Shown: positions 36,856-45,117 of the stretch, piece by piece
How the letters are laid out: every line of letters starts with the position of its first letter
How positions within the stretch are numbered: the stretch's first letter is position 1
The notes under the pieces: generated by a model
What the model was told of the DNA's origin: nothing
Databases searched by the model: none
Seen by the model: only the letters and a program-made list of their open reading frames with translations
Source of the DNA: Hyunsoonleella ulvae
Lineage (GTDB): Bacteria; Bacteroidota; Bacteroidia; Flavobacteriales; Flavobacteriaceae
Reading direction: 5' to 3'
Assembly (NCBI RefSeq): GCF_016827605.1
Contig: NZ_JAEPJQ010000002.1
Coordinates: forward strand, 372,001-436,000
DNA: 64,000 nucleotides
Position numbers and translations under genes: made by a program

Positions 36856-37799
36856 GAGATTTAAGAATAGTGTTTATGGGCACGCCAGATTTTGCTGTAA
36901 CTACATTAAAAACACTAGTAGAACACAAGTACAATATTGTTGGTGTAATTACCGCACCAGATAAACCAGCTGGTCGTGGCAGGAAACTTAACCAAAGCGC
37001 CGTAAAAAAATATGCTGAAACTGCTGGACTGCACCTTTTACAACCCAAAAACCTAAAAGACGAAACGTTTATTACTGCATTAAGGGACTTAAAAGCCAAC
37101 CTACAAATTGTTGTAGCTTTTAGAATGCTACCCAAGGTAGTATGGCAAATGCCAGCGTACGGTACATTTAACCTACATGCGTCCCTATTACCAAATTACA
37201 GAGGTGCTGCCCCAATTAATTGGGCCATTATAAATGGAGAAACTACTACAGGGGTTTCTACCTTTTTTATAGATGAAAAAATAGATACTGGGGAAATGAT
37301 TTTACAGCAAGAAACTACCATTGAAAGCAATGAAGATGCTGGGAGCTTACATGACAAGTTAATGCACATTGGTAGCGAGTTGGTTTTAAAGACCATAAAA
37401 CTTATTGAGACAAACAAGGTTAAAACCATACCACAAATTGATAGTAAAGATATTAAAACCGCTTACAAGTTAAACAAAGACAATTGTAAGATTGATTGGA
37501 ACGACAATATTGAAACCATTCATAATAAGATTAGAGGACTTAGTCCCTACCCCGCAGCTTGGTGCGAATTGGTTAACAATGAAAATGTCTTGGATATTAA
37601 GATTTACGAAGCTGAAAAGGAGCTCTGTTTGCATGAAAACGAAATAGGAAGTATCATTACCACTAAAAAAAGTATGAAAGTATCAGTAAACGGTGGTTAT
37701 ATACATATCTTAAAAATTAAACTGCCGGGTAAAAAACTCATGGATACAACATCATTACTAAATGGATATAAATTTGAAAACAACGCAAAAATGCGCTAA
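36852..37799 (+). CDS. fmt: Methionyl-tRNA formyltransferase
   Basis: A 315-residue enzyme that formylates initiator Met-tRNA. It shows RIVFMGTPDFAVTTL, ITAPDKPAGRGR, the 10-formyl-THF site LHASLLPNYRGAAPINWAI with the catalytic Asn/His/Asp set (NLHASLLP; FIDEKIDTG) and the C-terminal domain ending KLPGKKLMDTTSLLNG. Length is normal. It is the third gene of the operon with the P-loop ATPase and recQ. Confidence 0.97.
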   Translation: MRDLRIVFMGTPDFAVTTLKTLVEHKYNIVGVITAPDKPAGRGRKLNQSAVKKYAETAGLHLLQPKNLKDETFITALRDLKANLQIVVAFRMLPKVVWQMPAYGTFNLHASLLPNYRGAAPINWAIINGETTTGVSTFFIDEKIDTGEMILQQETTIESNEDAGSLHDKLMHIGSELVLKTIKLIETNKVKTIPQIDSKDIKTAYKLNKDNCKIDWNDNIETIHNKIRGLSPYPAAWCELVNNENVLDIKIYEAEKELCLHENEIGSIITTKKSMKVSVNGGYIHILKIKLPGKKLMDTTSLLNGYKFENNAKMR

Positions 37800-37903
37800 A
37801 CCCTTATTATTACTCATTTTGTAAAAACATCGATAAAATGCAGTTCCTTTATTAACAAATGCAATAAGTTATCAACAAAACCTTGTATTTCCCTTGCTAT
37901 TAC

Positions 37904-37933
37904 TTGCATGGAAGCATAATCCGTATAAATTTG
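37904..37933 (+). promoter_or_regulatory. Strong Bacteroidota promoter of the HU gene
   Basis: TTG (37904-37906), 19 bp, TAAATTTG (37926-37933): an exact -33/-7 match. The leader to the ATG is about 50 nt and contains an AT-rich stretch before the start. Confidence 0.75.
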
Positions 37934-37988
37934 TAGAGGATTTAACGAAAAAAGTTTAACCAATTTATTAATAATTAAAATTTACATT

Positions 37989-38261
37989 ATGAACAAAACA
38001 GATTTAATCGATGCAATGGCAGAACACGCAGGAATCACTAAAGCAGCTGCTAAGAAAGCTTTAGAATGTGCACTTATTGAAATAGAAGGTGCTTTACAAA
38101 AAGGAAACAGAGTTTCTTTAGTTGGTTTTGGTTCTTGGTCAGTTTCTAAGAGATCTGCAAGAGAAGGAAGAAACCCTCAAACTGGTGCGACTATCAAAAT
38201 TAAAGCTAAAAACGTTGTTAAGTTTAAAGCTGGATCTGATTTATCAAGCGCTGTAAACTAA
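37989..38261 (+). CDS. hup: HU family DNA-binding protein
   Basis: A 90-residue nucleoid protein: MNKTDLIDAMAEHAGITKAAAKKAL, then the flexible arm motif RNPQTGATIKIKAKNVVKFK with the DNA-intercalating Pro region. Complete length. It has its own promoter and terminator, so it is a single-gene unit. HU binds and bends DNA without sequence preference. Confidence 0.97.
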   Translation: MNKTDLIDAMAEHAGITKAAAKKALECALIEIEGALQKGNRVSLVGFGSWSVSKRSAREGRNPQTGATIKIKAKNVVKFKAGSDLSSAVN

Positions 38262-38288
38262 GTTTTAGTTTCAGAAAAAAATATAAAA

Positions 38289-38318
38289 ATGCTTTCCTTA
38301 CTGGAAAGCATTTTTTTT
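38289..38318 (+). terminator. Terminator of the HU gene
   Basis: ATGCTTTCC and GGAAAGCAT pair around TTACT and are followed by eight T. It begins 28 bp after the stop codon. Confidence 0.92.
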
Positions 38319-38385
38319 ATGCGCCGCTCAAAAGTTGCTTTTTTGATAAAATAATCTTAGATTTAGTTGATTTAATATTATAAGC

Positions 38386-38946
38386 ATGACGAGCACAACC
38401 CCAAAAAAAGGCGACTTACTAATTGCAGAACCAGCCATCATTGGAGACGTTTCCTTTAACCGCTCCATTGTTTTATTAGCAGACCACAGTGAAGAAGGCT
38501 CTATTGGGTTTATTCTTAACAAACCGTTAGAGTACACCATTAAGGATCTAATCCCTGAAGTAGAGGCTGCATTTAAAGTATATAATGGTGGTCCCGTGGA
38601 ACAGGACAACCTTTATTTTATTCATAAAGTTCCCAATTTGATACCTAATAGCATTGAAATTTCACTTGGAATCTTTTGGGGAGGAGATTTTAAAAAAGCA
38701 GCTGAATTAATTACCGACAATACCATAAGCGAAAACGACATACGTTTCTTTTTAGGGTATTCTGGATGGGATGCTAACCAATTAGAGAATGAACTCAAAG
38801 CAAACTCCTGGGTAGTTTCTGAAAATATCTACAAGAAAAAAATTATTGAAAAAGATTATGCCTCTTTCTGGAAAGAGAAAATGCTAGAGCTTGGTGGCGA
38901 GTACAGCATATGGTCTAATGCGCCAGAAAACCCTAATTATAACTAA
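38386..38946 (+). CDS. YqgE/AlgH family protein
   Basis: A 186-residue protein with the family landmarks KKGDLLIAEPAIIGD, FNRSIVLLADHSEEGSIGFILNKPL, VYNGGPVEQDNLYFIH and FFLGYSGWDANQLENEL. The role of the family is unclear; it is widespread and often near HU. It has no signal peptide. Its stop overlaps the stop of the convergent aminotransferase gene by 4 bp. Confidence 0.93.
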   Translation: MTSTTPKKGDLLIAEPAIIGDVSFNRSIVLLADHSEEGSIGFILNKPLEYTIKDLIPEVEAAFKVYNGGPVEQDNLYFIHKVPNLIPNSIEISLGIFWGGDFKKAAELITDNTISENDIRFFLGYSGWDANQLENELKANSWVVSENIYKKKIIEKDYASFWKEKMLELGGEYSIWSNAPENPNYN

Positions 38947-39785
38947 ACCAATCGCACTGCTACATTAAGTTTATCTAACAACATTTTTGCTACATCATTA
39001 GCAAAATGCTTTTTGCGGTATTTGGTAATGGGCTGTATTCCAGTTATCACATTTGTAATAAACAATTCATCTGCTTTTTGAAGCTCGAAAGGAGAAATTG
39101 ATGTCTCTTGTAACTCAAAACCATCCAACTGTTTTGCAAACTTTAGTAGTTGTGTTCGCATAACACCTTTTAAACAACCATCGGATAAGGGAGGCGTTTT
39201 AATATTATGCCCTTTCACTAAAAACAAATTACCATTTAAAGCCTCAACTACACTTTTATTTGTATTAAGTAGTAAACAGTTGTCTAAATCATTTTCATTA
39301 GCGAAAATACTACCCACTACGTTTAAGGCTTTGTTGTTTGTTTTTAATGTAGACAACAATGTAGGTGCCATATAATAGTCTTTAAATAAATCTACCTCAT
39401 AATCTGCCGTATTAAGTGTATACACATCAATATCCAAAGCTCTGGTACTGATAGTATAACCTACCGAATGCTGTTCTGGCAAATACAATCCGCCTTCTGC
39501 CCTATACACAATTAACTTTACTCGGGCATTACCACTCTTTAACCCATTTGCTTCTAGAATCTCTTGAATTTGGGCATTGAGAAACTCCATGGTAAAATCC
39601 ATAGGTATATCCATACGCATTACCCGCATAGATGCCATTAACCTAAAGTAATGGTCCTCCCAGAATAATACTTTACCATTAGATATTTTTATAGTTTCGA
39701 AAACCACATCTCCATAGGCAAACCCCCTATTTTGTATGGAGATACAAGTAGTATCCTCTAGAATCTTACCGTTAAAATTTATCAT
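38943..39785 (-). CDS. Class IV PLP aminotransferase (PabC or branched-chain type)
   Basis: A 280-residue fold-type IV enzyme: SIQNRGFAYGDVVFETIKI, a LFWEDHYFRLMASM segment, NNKALNVVGSIFAN (site of the PLP Lys), CLLLN...VVEALNGNLFLVK and DELFITNVITGIQPI. The family covers 4-amino-4-deoxychorismate lyase (folate) and branched-chain or D-amino acid aminotransferases. The motifs read here do not separate these. Tail-to-tail with yqgE. Confidence 0.88.
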   Translation of the reverse strand: MINFNGKILEDTTCISIQNRGFAYGDVVFETIKISNGKVLFWEDHYFRLMASMRVMRMDIPMDFTMEFLNAQIQEILEANGLKSGNARVKLIVYRAEGGLYLPEQHSVGYTISTRALDIDVYTLNTADYEVDLFKDYYMAPTLLSTLKTNNKALNVVGSIFANENDLDNCLLLNTNKSVVEALNGNLFLVKGHNIKTPPLSDGCLKGVMRTQLLKFAKQLDGFELQETSISPFELQKADELFITNVITGIQPITKYRKKHFANDVAKMLLDKLNVAVRLV

Positions 39786-39847
39786 AAAAAAAGTCCGCTA
39801 CTTTTATAGATTTAAGTGCGGACAAATATAAGATTAAATAGTGTGGT

Positions 39848-40240
39848 TTATGCAGAACCCAACACTTGTTTTAAATCTGAAATTTGATTTTCCCAAAGCA
39901 TTTTTGCCTCTTCTACCTCATCATCCTCAGCAAAATCTGTTACCATTAGGGATACATCTTTTGTAATTTCATCTACTTGAATTCTAATTTCAAAATAACA
40001 CGAAGCCCCATCCTCCTCATCAGCTAACCATCTAAATTTTACACGCTCTCCACTTTTTTTACTTAGTAACTTCGCTTGCTCTTCACTATCATCCCAAATA
40101 AAAGTGAATAATTCTCCACGGGAATTTACATTATCAGAAAACCATTCAGATAAGCCTGATGGCGTAGAAATGTATTGATACAACAACTGTGGTGAGGCGT
40201 GTATAGGAAATTCTATCTCAAACTTAATTTTATCGTCCAT
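39848..40240 (-). CDS. START-like domain protein
   Basis: A 130-residue SRPBCC/START-like protein (FEIEFPIHASPQLLYQYISTPSGLSEWFSDNVN at the N-terminus, where a helix-grip ligand pocket begins). It is the small Bacteroidota version of the AHSA1/START fold. Ligand unknown. It is separate from the aminotransferase gene (62-bp gap) and reads away from the tRNA gene. Confidence 0.88.
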   Translation of the reverse strand: MDDKIKFEIEFPIHASPQLLYQYISTPSGLSEWFSDNVNSRGELFTFIWDDSEEQAKLLSKKSGERVKFRWLADEEDGASCYFEIRIQVDEITKDVSLMVTDFAEDDEVEEAKMLWENQISDLKQVLGSA

Positions 40241-40328
40241 AAAAGCTATTAAAATATTGTGTGCTCAATATATACATTAATTAATGAGTTTTGCAATTAT
40301 TTTCAATAATATTTTGCACAAGTTATGT

Positions 40329-40358
40329 TTGCGAACGTAAATATTGTTTTTATATTTG
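40329..40358 (+). promoter_or_regulatory. Promoter of the tRNA-Met gene
   Basis: TTG (40329-40331), 19 bp, TATATTTG (40351-40358): an exact -33/-7 match, 14 bp upstream of the mature 5' end. Confidence 0.8.
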
Positions 40359-40372
40359 CAACCTTAAAAAAC

Positions 40373-40446
40373 GGCGAGGTAGCTCAGTTGGTTAGAGCGT
40401 CGGATTCATAACCCGGAGGTCACGAGTTCAAATCTCGTTCTCGCTA
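40373..40446 (+). tRNA. tRNA-Met (CAT anticodon), probably elongator
   Basis: A 74-nt cloverleaf: acceptor GGCGAGG pairs with TCTCGCT (with G-U at both ends), U8-A9, D-arm starting GCTC, anticodon stem-loop centred on TTCATAA (anticodon CAT), T-arm ACGAG-TTCAAAT-CTCGT and discriminator A. The 1-72 pair is G-U rather than the C-A mismatch of initiators, so elongator Met is most likely; lysidine-type tRNA-Ile(CAT) cannot be ruled out. Its 3' 44 bp is the attachment site for the downstream island. Confidence 0.93.
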
Positions 40447-40447
40447 C
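40404..40447 (+). repeat. attL: 3' end of tRNA-Met used as integration site
   Basis: From the anticodon stem (ATTCATAACCCGGAGG...) to the C after the discriminator, these 44 bp are repeated exactly at 46994-47037. The last 26 bp occur again at 57297-57322. This is the typical product of tyrosine-integrase insertion into a tRNA 3' end. Confidence 0.9.
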
Positions 40448-40459
40448 TAGAAAAGATAA

Positions 40460-40490
40460 GGGTTTCAAGAAATTGAAATCCTTTTTTATT
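40460..40490 (+). terminator. Terminator downstream of tRNA-Met (island-borne)
   Basis: GGGTTTCAA and TTGAAATCC pair around a GAAA tetraloop and are followed by TTTTTTATTTT. It lies 14 bp past the tRNA 3' end. Confidence 0.75.
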
Positions 40491-40497
40491 TTACGAT

Positions 40498-40515
40498 GTA
40501 CAACATATGTACAAC
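40498..40515. repeat. GTACAAC direct repeat near attL
   Basis: GTACAAC-ATAT-GTACAAC, two 7-bp copies with 4-bp spacer around the palindrome ACATATGT. Placed between the tRNA end and the integrase remnant, where arm-type integrase sites occur. Role inferred. Confidence 0.45.
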
Positions 40516-40543
40516 AAAAAGGCCTTAAGTAGATTTAAAAATA

Positions 40544-40630
40544 CTACTCTTTTAAATATTTCTTATTAGTTCTAATTCCTATATCTTTATGAGCCATATA
40601 CTTCTTCGATATTTGGAACATAATTAACAT
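40544..40630 (-). pseudogene. Remnant of a tyrosine integrase C-terminus
   Basis: On the minus strand 28 codons before a TAG read MFQISKKYMAHKDIGIRTNK and then KYLKE. This resembles the last conserved block of tyrosine recombinases (VSKYMGHKDIxTTxxYLKE), including the His/Lys helix and the nucleophile Tyr four residues from the end. The rest of the gene is missing: the adjacent sequence is the start of the nuclease-STAND gene on the other strand. The insertion of that gene or a deletion removed the integrase. Confidence 0.55.
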
Positions 40631-43600
40631 GAACTGGAACAATATAAGGCCAATAAATGGCTCAATAAATGAAGGCTTTGAAGAGTTTGTCTGTCAGTTA
40701 GCCCGAAAAGAAAAAATTCAAAATCAAAAAAAATTTATTAGAAAAGGAAAACCTGATGCGGGTGTCGAGTGTTTTTGGGTCTTTGAAGATAAAACTGAAA
40801 TCGCATGGCAAGCTAAATTTTTTACGCAAAGTTTCTCTAGTTCGCAATGGTCACAAATTGATGAGTCAGTAAAAACTGCTCTTAATAAACATCCTAACCT
40901 TGTAAAATTCATTATCGCCATCCCTCTTGACCCTCCTGATGCTAGGAATGAAGGTACACAATCGTTACTGGAAAAATGGCAAGAGAGAGTTCTTAAATGG
41001 CAAGAATGGGCTTCTGAAAAATCAATGAATGTCGAGTTTAAACCTTGGTGGGCATCAGACATGATTAGTCTTATACAAAAACCAGAAAATGAAGGATTAC
41101 TATATTTTTGGTTTAACAAAGAAGAATTTACAACACCTTGGTTTGTGAATCAAAACAACTATGCAATTGAGGATTTAGGTAAGCGATATACACCTCAACT
41201 GAATGTAGAACTTGATATTTCAACAATATTTGATGGTCTCTCTAGAAACACTTTGTTTAAGAAGCGGTTGGAAAATCTCGTCGATAATTTCCTAATCCAA
41301 GGTAAAAAGGTTTTAACGGATAAGCATAATGAAATAAGAAAAGATAGCGAAGCATTAAATAGCTTACTAGAACGAGTACATTCTTTGGCTAATGCTATTA
41401 GAGTAATGGGAGTAGATGAAATCCCAATAAACTCAATTGAAAAAATATTAGAACCTATTTATTCATTGGCTAACAGAATACAAGATTTTTATTTCTCAGA
41501 AGAAAGCAAAATATCTAATGGCGACCGATACTACAAAAAGTTCGGTGGTGAAATTCATCATACAAGAAAATTTTTGAACCAAGCTTATAGCCTAGAAGAT
41601 TATATTGGAAGCATTGAAGTTAAACTTTCTAGCCTCCCAAGTTTAATCTTGACAGGTAAAGCTGGAATGGGTAAATCTCATTTATTTGCTGATGTTGTAA
41701 ATAAGCGAAACACCAACAATCAGCTAAGTTTATTTATTCTTGGTCAACAACTCGTAACAGAAGAAGACCCTTGGGTTCAAATTCTAAAAAAACTCCAGAT
41801 AAGCTGTAATACTGATACATTTTTAGGTGCACTTAATGCTAAAGCAGAAAGCTCTGGACATCGCTTAATCATATTTGTTGATGCCCTTAATGAAGGGAAA
41901 GGAAAATATTTTTGGGAAGACAATATTAAATCTTTCATTTCTAGAATATTAAAATATGAATGGCTTGGAGTAGCTTTATCAATACGTACATCATACGAAG
42001 ACTTGATAGTCCCAATTGATAAAATTGATGAAAGCTTAGCATCGAGATACACGCACTATGGTTTTTACAATATCGAATACGAAGCATCCAAGATTTTCTT
42101 TAGTAATTACGGCATAGAGCTTCCAAGCGTACCAATGCTTCATCCTGAGTTTCAACAACCTTTATTTCTTTTGCTTTTTTGTGAAGGTCTGTCTAAAGCT
42201 GGATTAACTCGCATTCCGAAGGGGTTTCAAGGAATTACAAAAATTTTAAAGTTTTATTTGGATACAGCAAATAAAAATCTTTCTCATCCCAGAAAGCTTG
42301 AATATCCAAGTACAATTAATTTGGTAGAAAAAGTAATTGATGCCTTTGCTGAAATTGAGTTATCGCGCAACATTAATTATATTACTTATGAAGAAGCTTT
42401 TGTTGTAGCTGATAAAATCTTGGCCAGTTATTCAAACAAACGTGGATTTTTAGATGATTTAATTTCAGAAGGTGTTTTTTCTAAAAACCTTTTTTGGAAT
42501 AGTAAGGACGATAAATACGAAGAGGGCATTTATTTTTCCTATGAAAGATTTGAAGACCATTTAAAGGCTAAATTCCTTTTAACCAATATTGAAGATATCG
42601 ACTCTGCCCTTAGTAAAGAGGGTACACTTTTTAAATATATTGAAAATGGAGATGCTTGTTTGAAAAACAAAGGGTTGTTAGAGGCCTTTTCTATTCAAAT
42701 ACCTGAAACGTATAGTAAAGAACTTCATGACTTTCTTGGACACATAGAAGATTGGGCAGACTATCATACTGCCGAAATTTTTCTTGATAGCCTTCTATGG
42801 AGAAAAACAGAAACTATTACTTCAGATTTAACCGAACATTTGAATGTATTATCTGAAAAAAACTATGAGTTAAGTGAGAAAGTATTAGAAACTTTAATAG
42901 CGGTTGCTACAATTCCTAATCATTATTTTAATGCCAATTTCTTACACAATCATTTATTAAAGTTCAATCTTCCTGATAGGGATGAATGGTGGATTCCATT
43001 TTTAAAAGACCAACTTCATAATCAAGGAAGTGTAACTAGATTGGTAGAATGGGGCTGGAATATGAAAGACAAAAGTCATATTTCAGATGAATCCACCCTT
43101 TTAGCTTGTACAATGCTTTCATGGTATTTAGCGAGTTCTGACCGCAAATTAAGAGATTATAGTACCAAATCGCTTATATGTTTATTATCTGAAAGACTGC
43201 ATCTTGTCCAAGCTCTGTTGCAAAAATTTACTGATATAGATGACCCTTATATATATGAAAGATTGTTTGCCGTTGCCTATGGTAGCTCACTTCGTGCTTC
43301 CAATACAGAGTCACTAAAAAGCTTGTCCCTGTATATATACGAAACAATTTTTAACAAAGAGGGAGAAATATACCCCCATGTTTTACTAAGGGATTATGCA
43401 AGAGGTGTTATTGAATACGCCGTGCATTTGAGCATCGATTTAGGGATTGATATAACGAAGTGTCGCCCACCATATCAAAGTGATTTCCCTGAAACAATTC
43501 CATCCGATGAAGAAATTGACAAATATGATTTTGACTATAAATCTGAAGATTTTAAAGATTATTTCTGGGGTCAAAATATGATTTTGTCATCAATGGGAAC

Positions 43601-44852
43601 TGAAGGCGGAAAGCGTTCTTATGGAGATTTTGGACGATATGTTTTTCAAAGCGCATTCCACGATTGGGAGCTTGACGCAAATAAATTAAGTAATATAGCT
43701 GTCAAATGGATATTTGAAAAATATGGATACGATGTTGAAAAACATGCCTCTTTCGATAGGCGTATCGGTCATGGAAGAGGCAGAGATTCTGCCCCTAACG
43801 AGAGAATAGGAAAAAAATATCAATGGATATCATTTTATGAAATGTTAGCTCGTGTTTCTGACAATTTCCCGAAATACGAAGGGTACTGGAAAAATAAAAA
43901 GGAAGTTGACTTCAATGGACCATGGCAACCATACGTAAGAGATATCGACCCTACTTTATTAATTTCAAAAAAATCTGATTATGATGAAGACGAACAACTC
44001 CTAACTAACTGGTGGGATAAGACGCACTCTTTAGAAAATGAAACACCTCATGACAAGTGGCTTGGAGATTCTTCCGATGTACCAAATCCAAAGAGAATTA
44101 TTAATGTTATTGATGATGAAAAGAATGAATGGCTTGTTTTAGAGGGGTATCCGGAATGGGCTAGTGAAAAAATGTTAGGAGAAGAAAAGTGGGATATACC
44201 ACATAAACGAATGTGGTGGCATATCAAAAGTTGTATCGTAAGAGAAAAAGACTATGAAACTCTAATATCGAAATTAGAGGATAAAAGATTTTTTGGAAGT
44301 TGGATGCCCGAAAGCTCTAACCGATATGAAATTTTTAATAGAGAATATTATTGGTCTTCTGCTTATCAAGATTTTCAAATCCCATACTATGGAGGTGGGC
44401 TATGGGAAGAAATTCATCATGATGATTTAGGCTATATTGGAGAGGTTTCTGTAACTGCCGAAAGTTATTCATGGGAAAAGGGAACAGATGCATCTAAAGA
44501 GGAAACGATAAATTTCTTAAAGCCAAATAAAATTATCTTCGATGGATTAAAGCTAAAACATGCATTTAAAGCAGGGCAGTTTGTTGATGATGATAATAAT
44601 CTTATCTGTTTTGACCCATCCGTATACAACCCTAGCCGTAAGTACTTACTCATCAAAAAAGAACCTTTTTTAAAGTTCCTTGATGACAATGACTTTAAGA
44701 TTTTTTGGGTAGTCCTAGGTGAAAAACAAGTTATAGGTGGTCACATGTCAGGAAGAGAGTTTAATGCTTCACATTGGTTAGAAATTAATGGACTCTATAA
44801 AATTGAAAACAAAAACTTAAAAGGCCATCTAAGAACTGAGAAAAAACAATAA
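40629..44852 (+). CDS. Avs-like antiviral protein: PD-(D/E)xK nuclease fused to a STAND NTPase
   Basis: A 1407-residue protein. Residues 1-180 are a restriction-endonuclease-fold domain: GFEEFVCQLA with Glu18-19, KPDAGVE (Asp43, Glu47) and IAWQAKFF (Gln61-x-Lys63), then the family stretch SQWSQIDESVKTALNKHPNL. A P-loop LTGKAGMGKSHLF lies at about 341-353 and a Walker B IIFVDALNEG at about 414-423, as in STAND ATPases. The remaining 850 residues are a helical sensor-like region ending in a Trp-rich segment. The architecture (nuclease, STAND, long C-terminal sensor) is that of Avs proteins, which recognise phage proteins and then degrade DNA. The subtype cannot be assigned. It lies in a tRNA island beside AbiE. 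Confidence 0.82.
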   Translation: MNWNNIRPINGSINEGFEEFVCQLARKEKIQNQKKFIRKGKPDAGVECFWVFEDKTEIAWQAKFFTQSFSSSQWSQIDESVKTALNKHPNLVKFIIAIPLDPPDARNEGTQSLLEKWQERVLKWQEWASEKSMNVEFKPWWASDMISLIQKPENEGLLYFWFNKEEFTTPWFVNQNNYAIEDLGKRYTPQLNVELDISTIFDGLSRNTLFKKRLENLVDNFLIQGKKVLTDKHNEIRKDSEALNSLLERVHSLANAIRVMGVDEIPINSIEKILEPIYSLANRIQDFYFSEESKISNGDRYYKKFGGEIHHTRKFLNQAYSLEDYIGSIEVKLSSLPSLILTGKAGMGKSHLFADVVNKRNTNNQLSLFILGQQLVTEEDPWVQILKKLQISCNTDTFLGALNAKAESSGHRLIIFVDALNEGKGKYFWEDNIKSFISRILKYEWLGVALSIRTSYEDLIVPIDKIDESLASRYTHYGFYNIEYEASKIFFSNYGIELPSVPMLHPEFQQPLFLLLFCEGLSKAGLTRIPKGFQGITKILKFYLDTANKNLSHPRKLEYPSTINLVEKVIDAFAEIELSRNINYITYEEAFVVADKILASYSNKRGFLDDLISEGVFSKNLFWNSKDDKYEEGIYFSYERFEDHLKAKFLLTNIEDIDSALSKEGTLFKYIENGDACLKNKGLLEAFSIQIPETYSKELHDFLGHIEDWADYHTAEIFLDSLLWRKTETITSDLTEHLNVLSEKNYELSEKVLETLIAVATIPNHYFNANFLHNHLLKFNLPDRDEWWIPFLKDQLHNQGSVTRLVEWGWNMKDKSHISDESTLLACTMLSWYLASSDRKLRDYSTKSLICLLSERLHLVQALLQKFTDIDDPYIYERLFAVAYGSSLRASNTESLKSLSLYIYETIFNKEGEIYPHVLLRDYARGVIEYAVHLSIDLGIDITKCRPPYQSDFPETIPSDEEIDKYDFDYKSEDFKDYFWGQNMILSSMGTEGGKRSYGDFGRYVFQSAFHDWELDANKLSNIAVKWIFEKYGYDVEKHASFDRRIGHGRGRDSAPNERIGKKYQWISFYEMLARVSDNFPKYEGYWKNKKEVDFNGPWQPYVRDIDPTLLISKKSDYDEDEQLLTNWWDKTHSLENETPHDKWLGDSSDVPNPKRIINVIDDEKNEWLVLEGYPEWASEKMLGEEKWDIPHKRMWWHIKSCIVREKDYETLISKLEDKRFFGSWMPESSNRYEIFNREYYWSSAYQDFQIPYYGGGLWEEIHHDDLGYIGEVSVTAESYSWEKGTDASKEETINFLKPNKIIFDGLKLKHAFKAGQFVDDDNNLICFDPSVYNPSRKYLLIKKEPFLKFLDDNDFKIFWVVLGEKQVIGGHMSGREFNASHWLEINGLYKIENKNLKGHLRTEKKQ

Positions 44853-44883
44853 TTCCCAACGAAACATTATAAAAAGAGAAAAA

Positions 44884-44924
44884 GAGATCGCTTTGACTTT
44901 TGAGGGTCAGCGACCTCTTTTTTT
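44884..44924 (+). terminator. Terminator of the nuclease-STAND gene
   Basis: GAGATCGCTTTGAC pairs, with two mismatches, with GTCAGCGACCTC around TTTTGAGG, and is followed by a run of seven T. It begins 32 bp after the stop codon. Confidence 0.8.
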
Positions 44925-44937
44925 GTGTGTTAAACTA

Positions 44938-45117
44938 TCAATTGCTAAGCTTAATATTCTTTTCTTGAACTTCAAGTAGATTATCATTTACTGGCGTTTT
45001 ACATACAAGGGAATTATCATTGGCTAATTCCTTTTGAAGCTGATTGATCAATACATGTGTTTCAAACTCTTTTGCTATAATTGCCAATTTACTTTTCAAG
45101 GCATCAAGTGAATAGTG
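44938..45117 (-). pseudogene. Frame-shifted C-terminal extension or remnant behind AbiEii
   Basis: Immediately past the AbiEii stop, the minus strand stays open for 60 codons in the next frame (LDALKSKLAIIAKEFETHVL then INQLQKELAND...). The amphipathic helical composition looks coding, yet there is no ATG; the only start would be the TTG overlapping the AbiEii stop (45097-45099). It could be the original C-terminus lost by a frameshift, a tiny overlapping gene, or a remnant of another gene. Confidence 0.4.
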
